Numbered from the stretch's first letter, positions 1 through 5,849 are shown. The stretch is 32,797 nt of DNA from Porphyrobacter sp. (GCA_013911835.1 JACESM010000010.1:1-32797), one strand, 5' to 3'. Notes: a model not told the origin generated them from the sequence alone. Numbers and translations are program-made.

Positions 1-267
1 CTGCTGCGTCGTAAGCATTTGCTGAATCGGCATCAGAGTAACGGCGTCACCACTGCCGATGTGACGCAGCAGCTCCAGGAACAGATCGGATACGGCCGGC
101 GTAAGAGTGATCTCCAGCGGCCTTTTTGTTTCGGGATCAGGCACGCGCAGCGTTGCCTCGCCAGCCTTCTGAGCTGCCAGAATACGGCGCAGCTGATTGG
201 CAATCTGCCTGTCGTCGGCCGATGGAAGCCTGTTGCCAAAGGGCAAGGCGCTCGCTGGCAATGTCAT
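1..267 (-). CDS. HTH DNA-binding protein, partial (left-arm copy)
   Basis: This is the first 89 codons of the same gene found complete at 2899-3357, read leftwards from the ATG at 265-267 and running off the window edge. The copy keeps the N-terminal region and stops just as the helix-turn-helix begins (the TTQQAADLLNVS segment). Its sequence is identical to the right-arm copy over the shared length. It has the same upstream GGAGA Shine-Dalgarno and the same CGAATATTCG palindrome at 299-308. If the palindrome is an assembly artefact, this entry is not a separate gene. Confidence 0.6.
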   Translation of the reverse strand, partial: MTLPASALPFGNRLPSADDRQIANQLRRILAAQKAGEATLRVPDPETKRPLEITLTPAVSDLFLELLRHIGSGDAVTLMPIQQMLTTQQ

Positions 268-478
268 GGTTTCTCTCCGTAGGGTGCTGACTGCATACCG
301 AATATTCGAAATAAACGCAACGACGATGTCTCGATTGGCGGGACCTGAGCAGCGGGGGGGCGGTCGGCTAGACCATCACACTTGAGGCGCTGGATTGCGG
401 CAACACCGAACTGATCTACCGTAGCCCTGTTCCGCAATTGGGCAGTATCGGCTATAGATAGATGATCAGGAGACCGAG

Positions 479-685
479 ATGGCAACCCACACTTCGATGC
501 TGCATGTCCGATTGGATGCTGAACTGAAAGCGCAGGCGATAGAAGCGCTGAGCGCGATGGGCCTGTCGACTTCTGATGCCGTGCGGTTGTTGTTTCACAG
601 GATCGTGGCTGACCAGGCTTTCCCGCTGGAATTGCGGGTGCCGAACGCAAATCGATCTGCAGAGCTTCAGCCTGTAGATAAATGA
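479..685 (+). CDS. RelB/DinJ-like antitoxin (left-arm copy)
   Basis: A 68-residue protein. The N-terminal part (MLHVRLDAELKAQAIEALS) followed by GLSTSDAVRLLFHRI is the beta strand plus two helices of a RelB/DinJ-type ribbon-helix-helix antitoxin, and FPLELRVPNA is the usual continuation. These proteins neutralise a RelE/YafQ-type mRNA interferase and repress their own operon. A good Shine-Dalgarno (AGGAG) lies 7 bases before the ATG. No toxin gene follows: the stop overlaps (ATGA) a 21-codon reading frame at 682-747 that ends at once and resembles no toxin. The gene therefore looks orphaned, or serves the adjacent integration site as an accessory DNA-binding protein. Confidence 0.75.
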   Translation: MATHTSMLHVRLDAELKAQAIEALSAMGLSTSDAVRLLFHRIVADQAFPLELRVPNANRSAELQPVDK

Positions 686-857
686 CGCTACCCAGTGGTG
701 GCCAATTGAGATACATTATGAGCGACCGGCAATTCCGGTGCACATGAGTTCACAGAACGTCTGAAAGGTTCCATCAAAAAGCGCGGAAATCCGTCAAAGT
801 TCACAAAACGACGATAAGGAAAATCCAAATGATTCCATATAGTTATGGAATCTGGAA
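686..857 (+). promoter_or_regulatory. Island end next to att, with direct repeats and a dyad
   Basis: A non-coding stretch between the antitoxin gene and the tRNA scar. It holds two direct repeats of the form AGTTCACARAACG (747-759 and 798-810, 12 of 13 bases shared, 51 bases apart) and a perfect 7-bp inverted repeat TTCCATA-TAGT-TATGGAA (833-850) immediately beside the tRNA-derived sequence. This arrangement fits arm-type and core-type binding sites for the island's tyrosine integrase and excisionase, but binding is inferred from position only. The mirror copies are at 2356-2368, 2407-2419 and 2316-2333. Confidence 0.4.
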
Positions 858-905
858 GCCCTCCGAAGGCAGAGGTCACAGGTTCGAATCCTGTCGGGTG
901 CGCCA
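858..905 (+). other. attachment site: 3' fragment of tRNA-Arg(CCG), left arm
   Basis: From the anticodon arm to CCA the sequence is tRNA-like: anticodon loop CTCCGAA (anticodon CCG, arginine), variable loop AGGTC, T arm ACAGG-TTCGAAT-CCTGT, then acceptor strand CGGGTGC, G and CCA. The 5' half of the tRNA is missing; upstream bases cannot form the D arm or the acceptor partner, and only three of five anticodon-stem pairs form. A tRNA 3' end with foreign sequence in front is the classic scar left by a tRNA-targeting tyrosine integrase, and such an integrase lies at 4168-5241. It is not a functional tRNA gene. Confidence 0.8.
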
Positions 906-943
906 AAGGGGCGGCCTTCCGCAGGGAGGGCCGCCCCTTTGGC
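902..943 (+). terminator. Hairpin at the tRNA 3' end (left arm)
   Basis: A perfect 15-bp stem (902-916 with 929-943) and a 12-base loop begin within the CCA end and consist mainly of GGGGCGGCC/GGCCGCCCC. This is a typical post-tRNA hairpin and probably ends tRNA transcription or marks the processing site. No long T tract follows. Confidence 0.6.
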
Positions 944-1146
944 GTTTCATGGCGGAGCGAACTCCGTTTGGAATCGGAGCGGTGCAGCCGCGTGACGATC
1001 CTGTCGGGCGCCCCGCAGATCGCGCCGTCCGGCCTCAGACCCTCATCGGCTTGGCCGCCATCCGCAGCGCCATCGCGATCATCGTCAGCTTCGCGGCATT
1101 TCGGATCGCGTGGCAGCGGCCCCTTGAAAGCAGCCGGATGGCCCGT
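944..1146. other. Unassigned flank between tRNA scar and merR promoter (left arm)
   Basis: No gene can be supported here. Reading frames cross it on both strands but none has a start, a ribosome site or a recognisable domain. Nine of the differences between the two palindrome arms are clustered at 991-1054; they change the amino acids of the long frames freely, which argues against coding. It may be the worn remnant of a gene once driven by the MerR-type promoter at 1147-1177. Confidence 0.4.
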
Positions 1147-1177
1147 ATGTAAGTCCCGTAGTGCAGTACGGTTTCAA
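1147..1177 (-). promoter_or_regulatory. MerR-type operator/promoter (left arm)
   Basis: Read on the minus strand: -35 TTGAAA (1172-1177), a 19-bp spacer holding the dyad CCGTA-CTGCAC-TACGG, then -10 TTACAT (1147-1152). The over-long 19-bp spacer with a dyad between the two boxes is the signature of promoters activated by MerR-family proteins. It faces away from the merR gene at 1187, as expected for a divergent pair, but no intact target gene follows. Confidence 0.65.
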
Positions 1178-1186
1178 GAGGGCGAA

Positions 1187-1678
1187 ATGAAAATCGGCGA
1201 TCTGGCCCGTGCGGGCGGTGTCTCGGTCGAGACGGTGCGCTTCTACCAGCGTCGCGGGCTGCTTTCGGAGCCGCCGCGGGCAGGGGGCGCGCGGCGCTAC
1301 ACCGAGGGCGATCTTGAACGGCTGCGCTCGATCAAGGCGGCGCAGACCGCAGGCTTCACGCTCGAGGAGATTGCAACCCTCCTCGATCTCGACCGGAATG
1401 ACCGCGCATCCGCGCGGGCGCTGGCCGAAGCGCGGATCAAGGCGATCGACGCAAAGATCGCGGCGCTCAGGACGATGCGCGCCGCGCTCAAGGCCCTCGC
1501 CGCCGATTGCGCGAAGGGCGGCGAAGGCCCCTGCCCGATCCTCGCATCCTTCGTCCCCGCCCCCGATCAGGGCGGCGAAGGTTTCTCTCGCCGCCCTGAT
1601 CGGGGGCGGGGACGAAGGATGCGAGGATCGGGCAGGGGCCTTCGCCGCCCTTCGCGCAATCGGCGGCGAGGGCCTTGA
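1187..1678 (+). CDS. MerR-family transcriptional regulator (left arm; 3' end chimeric)
   Basis: The protein starts MKIGDLARAGGVSVETVRFY, a textbook MerR winged HTH, with wing RRYTEGDLERLRSI, then a long dimerisation helix and a C-terminal loop CAKGGEGPC resembling the metal-binding loop of MerR-type proteins (two Cys 8 apart). The helix-start cysteine (C82 in classical MerR) is absent; the equivalent segment reads DRNDRASARALA. Metal specificity is therefore uncertain. The dyad promoter just upstream supports autoregulation and activation of a divergent operon. From about residue 130 the frame crosses the palindrome centre and is read from the reverse complement of the same gene, so the last ~35 residues are not authentic. 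This start was chosen because the family N-terminus begins here. Confidence 0.75.
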   Translation: MKIGDLARAGGVSVETVRFYQRRGLLSEPPRAGGARRYTEGDLERLRSIKAAQTAGFTLEEIATLLDLDRNDRASARALAEARIKAIDAKIAALRTMRAALKALAADCAKGGEGPCPILASFVPAPDQGGEGFSRRPDRGRGRRMRGSGRGLRRPSRNRRRGP

Positions 1679-1979
1679 GCGCGGCGCGCATCGTCCTGAG
1701 CGCCGCGATCTTTGCGTCGATCGCCTTGATCCGCGCTTCGGCCAGCGCCCGCGCGGATGCGCGGTCATTCCGGTCGAGATCGAGGAGGGTTGCAATCTCC
1801 TCGAGCGTGAAGCCTGCGGTCTGCGCCGCCTTGATCGAGCGCAGCCGTTCAAGATCGCCCTCGGTGTAGCGCCGCGCGCCCCCTGCCCGCGGCGGCTCCG
1901 AAAGCAGCCCGCGGCGCTGGTAGAAGCGCACCGTCTCGACCGAGACACCGCCCGCACGGGCCAAATCGCCGATTTTCAT
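1488..1979 (-). CDS. MerR-family transcriptional regulator (right arm; 3' end chimeric)
   Basis: The mirror copy of the regulator at 1187-1678, read leftwards. The HTH, wing and CAKGGEGPC loop are the same; one residue near position 22 differs (QRRG here in both copies, with codon CGC here against CGT in the other arm). It overlaps the other copy tail to tail across the palindrome centre, so its last ~35 residues are also an artefact of reading into the opposite arm. The authentic gene probably ends shortly after GPCPILASF. Its divergent MerR-type promoter lies at 1989-2019. Confidence 0.75.
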   Translation of the reverse strand: MKIGDLARAGGVSVETVRFYQRRGLLSEPPRAGGARRYTEGDLERLRSIKAAQTAGFTLEEIATLLDLDRNDRASARALAEARIKAIDAKIAALRTMRAALKALAADCAKGGEGPCPILASFVPAPDQGGERNLRRPDRGRGRRMRGSGRGLRRPSRNRRRGP

Positions 1980-1988
1980 TTCGCCCTC

Positions 1989-2019
1989 TTGAAGCCGTAC
2001 TGCACTACGGGACTTACAT
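1989..2019 (+). promoter_or_regulatory. MerR-type operator/promoter (right arm)
   Basis: The boxes are -35 TTGAAG (1989-1994), a 19-bp spacer with dyad CCGTA/TACGG, and -10 TTACAT (2014-2019). It points right, away from the merR gene. It differs from the left-arm copy by one base in the -35 box (TTGAAG against TTGAAA). No intact gene lies downstream before the tRNA scar. Confidence 0.65.
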
Positions 2020-2222
2020 ACGGGCCATCCGGCTGCTTTCAAGGGGCCGCTGCCACGCGATCCGAAATGCCGCGAAGCTGACGATGATCGCGATGGCGCT
2101 GCGGATGGCAGCCAAGCCGATGGGGTTCAGAGACCGGACGGCGCGGTCTGCGGGGCGTCCGACAGGATCGCCATGCGGCTGCACCGCTCCGATTCCAAAC
2201 GGAGTTCGCTCCGCCATGAAAC
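2020..2222. other. Unassigned flank between merR promoter and tRNA scar (right arm)
   Basis: The mirror of 944-1146. I see no supportable gene. It carries the cluster of differences relative to the left arm (about 2112-2175). Confidence 0.4.
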
Positions 2223-2264
2223 GCCAAAGGGGCGGCCCTCCCTGCGGAAGGCCGCCCCTTTGGC
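2223..2264 (-). terminator. Hairpin at the tRNA 3' end (right arm)
   Basis: The mirror of 902-943: a perfect 15-bp GC-rich stem with a 12-base loop, starting inside the CCA end of the tRNA fragment. Confidence 0.6.
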
Positions 2265-2308
2265 GCACCCGACAGGATTCGAACCTGTGACCTCTGCCTT
2301 CGGAGGGC
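2261..2308 (-). other. attachment site: 3' fragment of tRNA-Arg(CCG), right arm
   Basis: The same 48-base tRNA 3' part as in the left arm, on the minus strand: anticodon loop with CCG, variable loop, intact T arm, acceptor strand and CCA. The sequence to its right belongs to the island that carries the integrase (4168-5241), and the sequence to its left (merR region) is the flank. This makes it an attL/attR-type junction. The opposite junction is not in the window. Confidence 0.8.
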
Positions 2309-2480
2309 TTCCAGATTCCATAACTATATGGAATCATTTGGATTTTCCTTATCGTCGTTTTGTGAACTTTGACGGATTTCCGCGCTTTTTGATGGAACCT
2401 TTCAGACGTTCTGTGAACTCATGTGCACCGGAATTGCCGGTCGCTCATAATGTATCTCAATTGGCCACCACTGGGTAGCG
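2309..2480 (-). promoter_or_regulatory. Island end next to att (right arm)
   Basis: Non-coding. It contains the mirror copies of the TTCCATA/TATGGAA inverted repeat (2316-2333) beside the tRNA scar and of the two AGTTCACARAACG direct repeats (2356-2368, 2407-2419). These are candidate recombinase or excisionase sites, judged by position only. Confidence 0.4.
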
Positions 2481-2687
2481 TCATTTATCTACAGGCTGAA
2501 GCTCTGCAGATCGATTTGCGTTCGGCACCCGCAATTCCAGCGGGAAAGCCTGGTCAGCCACGATCCTGTGAAACAACAACCGCACGGCATCAGAAGTCGA
2601 CAGGCCCATCGCGCTCAGCGCTTCTATCGCCTGCGCTTTCAGTTCAGCATCCAATCGGACATGCAGCATCGAAGTGTGGGTTGCCAT
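2481..2687 (-). CDS. RelB/DinJ-like antitoxin (right-arm copy)
   Basis: Identical to the 68-residue protein at 479-685: a ribbon-helix-helix antitoxin with strand LHVRLDAEL and helices around LKAQAIEALSAMG and TSDAVRLLFHRI. An AGGAG Shine-Dalgarno precedes the ATG. It is divergent from the HTH gene at 2899 and shares a 211-base control region with it. No toxin gene lies downstream before the att site; a 21-codon stub (2419-2484) overlaps its stop. Because this arm is joined to unique island sequence, this copy is the more trustworthy of the two. Confidence 0.8.
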   Translation of the reverse strand: MATHTSMLHVRLDAELKAQAIEALSAMGLSTSDAVRLLFHRIVADQAFPLELRVPNANRSAELQPVDK

Positions 2688-2898
2688 CTCGGTCTCCTGA
2701 TCATCTATCTATAGCCGATACTGCCCAATTGCGGAACAGGGCTACGGTAGATCAGTTCGGTGTTGCCGCAATCCAGCGCCTCAAGTGTGATGGTCTAGCC
2801 GACCGCCCCCCCGCTGCTCAGGTCCCGCCAATCGAGACATCGTCGTTGCGTTTATTTCGAATATTCGGTATGCAGTCAGCACCCTACGGAGAGAAACC
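2688..2898. promoter_or_regulatory. Divergent control region with CGAATATTCG palindrome
   Basis: A 211-base non-coding gap between the antitoxin gene (leftward) and the HTH gene (rightward). A perfect 10-bp palindrome CGAATATTCG at 2858-2867, in a locally AT-rich patch, ends 31 bases before the HTH start codon and is a candidate operator for the HTH protein. A GGAGA Shine-Dalgarno lies just before the ATG at 2899. Confidence 0.4.
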
Positions 2899-3357
2899 AT
2901 GACATTGCCAGCGAGCGCCTTGCCCTTTGGCAACAGGCTTCCATCGGCCGACGACAGGCAGATTGCCAATCAGCTGCGCCGTATTCTGGCAGCTCAGAAG
3001 GCTGGCGAGGCAACGCTGCGCGTGCCTGATCCCGAAACAAAAAGGCCGCTGGAGATCACTCTTACGCCGGCCGTATCCGATCTGTTCCTGGAGCTGCTGC
3101 GTCACATCGGCAGTGGTGACGCCGTTACTCTGATGCCGATTCAGCAAATGCTTACGACGCAGCAGGCCGCTGACCTGCTTAACGTATCACGCCCCTATTT
3201 GATCAAGCTGATCGAAAGGGGAGACATCCCACACAGCACTGTGGGACGCCACCGCCGCCTCAAGGCCGAGGATGTGTTTGCCTACAAGGCAGCTCGTGAC
3301 AAGGCGCGCTCTGACGCGCTGGATGGATTGGTCGCGAACGACGCGGACCTTTACTGA
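2899..3357 (+). CDS. Excisionase-type HTH DNA-binding protein, putative antitoxin
   Basis: A 152-residue protein. The N-terminal ~95 residues form a helical region of unknown role (DRQIANQLRRILAAQ; VSDLFLELLRHI). Residues ~101-135 (LTTQQAADLLNVSRPYLIKLIERGDIPHSTVGRHRRL) are a classic excisionase/MerR-type HTH, and EDVFAYKAARDK follows. Proteins of this layout often precede a PIN-domain toxin and act as its antitoxin and repressor. Here the next gene, on the same strand, encodes a HEPN-like protein instead. A GGAGA ribosome site and an upstream palindrome (2858-2867) fit an autoregulated operon. It could also serve as the island's recombination directionality factor. Confidence 0.75.
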   Translation: MTLPASALPFGNRLPSADDRQIANQLRRILAAQKAGEATLRVPDPETKRPLEITLTPAVSDLFLELLRHIGSGDAVTLMPIQQMLTTQQAADLLNVSRPYLIKLIERGDIPHSTVGRHRRLKAEDVFAYKAARDKARSDALDGLVANDADLY

Positions 3358-3411
3358 CCGCTGACTGGGATGGCTTCGAATATCGCGGGTGTAGAGTTTC
3401 AGGGGGTGGCA

Positions 3412-4023
3412 ATGATCGAGGAGCATGATGGGCCTTTGGACGACTATGAGATTCCGGAAGAGCCTTATGCCGATCCGGCAATCCGGTCTGGATATCAAAT
3501 CGCCTTAGGTCGCTTCATAATGGCGCATAACGAGGTCGATTTTTGGATGTCGGCCATTCTCGAAAAAGCAGTGCAGATAGTCGCGCCCGACAATTCATTG
3601 AATCATCTCGCGTTTGGTGACTTCTCTACGAGGGCAGCAAACCTTGCCCTACTCATGCGGGTCGCTCCCCATCTTTGCCTTGGCGGAGTGGGCAACGGGA
3701 GGCTACCTGAACTGAATGGGATGCGGAATGCGCTTGCTCACGGCCATTTTGACCAAGACCGCTACAGCGGCACGTTCGAAATCGTGAACCGCAAGCACAA
3801 GAGCTTTCAGGTTAAGCGCCTGAGGAACCTCAATGAGTCGAGCATCAATGCTGCAGCAGAAGAGCTTGAACAAATCGCGAGCCACATGGAGTCGGTTCAC
3901 GCTTTCATGGATATACCGCTCGGCGCAGAGTATTTCCAAGATGATCCGTTAGTTTTGAAGAGCATAGAGCTTTGGGAGCTAATGGTGGCCAAGGATGGCG
4001 TTGAATCGGGTGGACCAGCTTAG
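3412..4023 (+). CDS. HEPN-like protein, candidate toxin
   Basis: A mostly helical protein of 203 residues, or 217 if the ATG at 3370 is used. I prefer the ATG at 3412 because an AGGGGG ribosome site sits 5-6 bases before it. The segment LNGMRNALAHGHFD contains R-x4-H (RNALAH, residues 105-110 from this start). That is the catalytic signature of HEPN ribonucleases, found in toxins, Abi proteins and CRISPR effectors, and it lies in a helix after two earlier amphipathic helices (IALGRFIMAHNEVDFWMSAI and TRAANLALLMRV). It follows the HTH gene by 54 bases on the same strand, suggesting a two-gene unit. The HEPN assignment rests on this motif and the predicted helices only. No nucleotidyltransferase partner (the common MNT antitoxin) is present. 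Confidence 0.55.
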   Translation: MIEEHDGPLDDYEIPEEPYADPAIRSGYQIALGRFIMAHNEVDFWMSAILEKAVQIVAPDNSLNHLAFGDFSTRAANLALLMRVAPHLCLGGVGNGRLPELNGMRNALAHGHFDQDRYSGTFEIVNRKHKSFQVKRLRNLNESSINAAAEELEQIASHMESVHAFMDIPLGAEYFQDDPLVLKSIELWELMVAKDGVESGGPA

Positions 4024-4167
4024 CGTGTTGCCCTGCGACGGATGATGCCGCTCACCAGACAAGCGCCCACCCGCTATTAGGCGAGGGGACGGTCCGACTG
4101 AACGACAGAATCCGAAGGCAAGAGGTGATTCGGGTTTATCTCGGCGACCGAGTGGCCACGATAAACT
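4024..4167. other. Convergent intergenic gap
   Basis: A 144-base gap between the HEPN-like gene and the oppositely oriented integrase gene. No gene or strong hairpin with a T tract is visible. Confidence 0.3.
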
Positions 4168-5241
4168 TCAGGCGATCTGCATGGCCAGCGCCTGAAGATC
4201 ACTGTGGTCAGCGTGGGTGTAGACCCGGTCCTGGGTCTCGGCGGTCATGGCCAGAAATGCATCGACCTGGTGGCTGTGCATACCCATGTTCCGCAGCTCC
4301 GTGACCCTCGTGTGGCGAAGCGTGTGCGGGGTGACATCCTTGAAGCCGCATCGCTCCACCGTAGCGCGAAAGCCCTTCACGACCGAATTGACGCGTCGCG
4401 TGTGGTCGAGCTTCTGGTGGAACACAAACTCGGGAACCGTCTCGTAGGCTTTGTATCGCTGCAACAGATAGGCTCGCAGTGGCGGTGCCATCGGCGTTAC
4501 CGCGCGCGGCTTGTGGTCGACGATCAGTTCACCGCGATCGGGCAGACGGTAATCGATCACGTTCCGGTCGAAGTCGATGTTCGACCAACGCAGGTCCATG
4601 ATCGCACCGCTGCGCGCGCCGGTGTAGTAGGCGATCATCAGAAACAGCTGAAGTGGCTCGGCAGCGCGATATTCCTTGGCTGCCTCTGCGAATAGCTGAT
4701 CGAACTCGTGCCGCTTCAGCCAGCGCTTCCGCGGTGCTCCATCGCGTGGAAGCTTCGGGAACACGATGGCGTGCACCTTGTGGTTGACCGCCGCCGCCTT
4801 GACGGCAGCCCTGAGGTCGCTCAACTCACGGCGGATTGTCGCGCGCGATCGGCCGGGCTTCTTGTCGCTTCGAACATTCGCCTTCTCGTAGTCCAGCACA
4901 GCGTCAGGCGTAATCGCATCGAGACACGCATCCTTCCAGAACTCCAGAATGTGCTGCATCGAGGACAGGAACCTGTCTCCGCGACCAGTTTTTGAAAGCC
5001 GCGCGTGATGGGCGTCGAGAATGTCTGCAATCTTCACCCGGTACGGTGGCAAAGCCCGGCTGCTCTTCGATAGACGGCGATCTCTCAGGAATTCCTCGAG
5101 GACCTCCTGCGCTTCTTCGCTGTCTCGAGTGTTTGTTGATACGTCCTTCTGCTGGCCTGTGGCGGGGTCGATGTAGCGGACGTAGAAATTGGGCTTACCA
5201 CTTCTGCGGACGAGTCTGGGGCCGATAGATTGTCTTGGCAC
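4168..5241 (-). CDS. Tyrosine recombinase/integrase of the tRNA-Arg island
   Basis: A 357-residue tyrosine recombinase. It has an N-terminal arm-binding part, a SAM-like core-binding domain (~70-160) and a catalytic domain with R210 (TGARSGAIMDLRW), K244 (DHKPRAV), H306-x2-R309 (HTLRH) and nucleophile Y341 (RVYTHAD). The usual second His/Trp nine residues before the tyrosine is Met (LAMTAETQDRVY), a substitution I have seen in alphaproteobacterial integrases. The start is GTG at 5241: an in-frame TAA seven codons upstream rules out a longer protein. Its 5' end overlaps the excisionase-like gene by 157 bases in another frame. It presumably integrates the island into the tRNA-Arg(CCG) 3' end at 2261-2308. 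Confidence 0.92.
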   Translation of the reverse strand: MPRQSIGPRLVRRSGKPNFYVRYIDPATGQQKDVSTNTRDSEEAQEVLEEFLRDRRLSKSSRALPPYRVKIADILDAHHARLSKTGRGDRFLSSMQHILEFWKDACLDAITPDAVLDYEKANVRSDKKPGRSRATIRRELSDLRAAVKAAAVNHKVHAIVFPKLPRDGAPRKRWLKRHEFDQLFAEAAKEYRAAEPLQLFLMIAYYTGARSGAIMDLRWSNIDFDRNVIDYRLPDRGELIVDHKPRAVTPMAPPLRAYLLQRYKAYETVPEFVFHQKLDHTRRVNSVVKGFRATVERCGFKDVTPHTLRHTRVTELRNMGMHSHQVDAFLAMTAETQDRVYTHADHSDLQALAMQIA

Positions 5242-5438
5242 GGCGGCACCTCGAAGGTCTTACAAAATTCGACAATAGCATCCGATGGCAACAAGATCAG
5301 GCCACCTGCACGAACGTGACGCAGCATGCGCGCCTTTATCATGCGACGAATTCGGCCTTCTGGCCATCCTGACTGCTGCGCTAGTTCTTTGGGGCTCAGC
5401 ATGCTTTTGCCTGTCGGCGGCATTTTGGTCGTAGACAT
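5085..5438 (-). CDS. Excisionase-like HTH protein upstream of the integrase
   Basis: The predicted 117-residue protein has a compact HTH near its start: LSPKELAQQSGWPEGRIRRMIKARMLRHVR, then LLPSDAIVEFC, which matches the excisionase (Xis/HTH_17) pattern. The C-terminal half (Ser/Thr/Pro-rich, then KKRRRSSRNS) is translated from DNA that also encodes the integrase N-terminus, so it may be dispensable tail. The ATG at 5438 is one option and the ATG at 5402 is another. Position and fold suggest a directionality factor that favours excision and may regulate the integrase, which would be translationally linked to it. The frame stays open to 5708, but only through the tandem repeats, so I exclude that extension. 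Confidence 0.6.
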   Translation of the reverse strand: MSTTKMPPTGKSMLSPKELAQQSGWPEGRIRRMIKARMLRHVRAGGLILLPSDAIVEFCKTFEVPPCQDNLSAPDSSAEVVSPISTSATSTPPQASRRTYQQTLETAKKRRRSSRNS

Positions 5439-5604
5439 GATGCAGATCCAACCTCTGTCATCGAAGCGTGGGTGTTGAGTCTGGTGTATTGCGACGAAAG
5501 ACGAGCTGGAAGCTTTGGCTAAACCCAGTGCTGAATTTTGGCGTCTTTTTGCGCTCCCTGCGGTCTTTTGGCGCTCAGATGCCGCTTCGCCGCGCTGCGT
5601 GGTC

Positions 5605-5714
5605 ATGAATCCAGACCCGGGTGGGCATGAATTCCGACCGAGGTGGGTATAAATTCCGACCCGGGTGGGTCTAAATCCAGACCCAGGTGGGAATGAATTC
5701 ATACCCACCTATCA
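5605..5714. repeat. Iteron-like array of 22-bp tandem repeats
   Basis: Four direct units of exactly 22 bp (5605-5626, 5627-5648, 5649-5670, 5671-5692) share the core AATTCCGACCCGGGTGGG with 2-5 changes. A fifth, degenerate unit (5693-5714) turns into an inverted half. Together with unit four it creates a near-perfect 26-bp palindrome AGGTGGG...ATGAATTCAT...CCCACCT (5685-5710). Such arrays bind replication initiators, partition proteins or integration-associated regulators. No replication gene is adjacent. The array lies between the excisionase/integrase genes and the restriction operon, so it could control either, or be a former plasmid origin. Confidence 0.85.
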
Positions 5715-5813
5715 GCGAATCGGCTGCCTCTCTACGCAAGTGGCCGTTGACGCTAGCTCGCCAGTCCAACCAATCGAATGGCCGCTCACATATTTCTATG
5801 GAATGCACTTCCA

Positions 5814-5841
5814 TTGACATTTTATGATTTTTGGCTAGAAC
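5814..5841 (+). promoter_or_regulatory. Promoter of the type I restriction operon, probably leaderless
   Basis: A consensus -35 TTGACA (5814-5819), 16-bp spacer and -10 TAGAAC (5836-5841) lie in an AT-rich stretch. A start point about 7 bases after the -10 would fall at ~5848, only about two bases before the ATG at 5850. No Shine-Dalgarno precedes that ATG. The first gene is therefore probably translated from a leaderless mRNA. Confidence 0.55.
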
Positions 5842-5849
5842 TGAAATCC

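Larger units (their letters stand above)
1..3165. repeat. Giant inverted repeat (palindrome), 1.58-kb arms
   Basis: Base n pairs with base 3166-n over the whole stretch, with no gaps and only a few unpaired bases at the centre (about 1579-1587). Every gene in the left arm recurs in the opposite orientation in the right arm. The outer part of the arms (1 to about 985) appears identical. About 11 differences lie between about 990 and 1252, nine of them within about 65 bases (991-1054). The right arm continues into unique sequence at 3166, while the left arm stops at the window edge. A palindrome this long with almost no spacer is unstable in most bacteria, so a fold-back or chimeric assembly is likely; the non-random differences keep a true inverted duplication possible. 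Confidence 0.95.

Noticed and set aside
858..905. Functional tRNA-Arg gene
   Set aside because: The D arm, 5' acceptor strand and part of the anticodon stem are missing; only the 3' part is present.
1085..2081. Two 290-residue Arg-rich reading frames crossing the palindrome centre
   Set aside because: They are antisense or out-of-frame readings of the merR copies made long by GC-rich, stop-poor DNA and the palindrome; no domain is visible.
5439..5708. N-terminal extension of the excisionase-like protein to 207 residues
   Set aside because: The extension is just the translation of the 22-bp repeats and unrelated sequence; the HTH protein starts at 5438 or 5402.
5605..5714. CRISPR array
   Set aside because: The repeats are directly adjacent with no spacers, and no cas gene is present.
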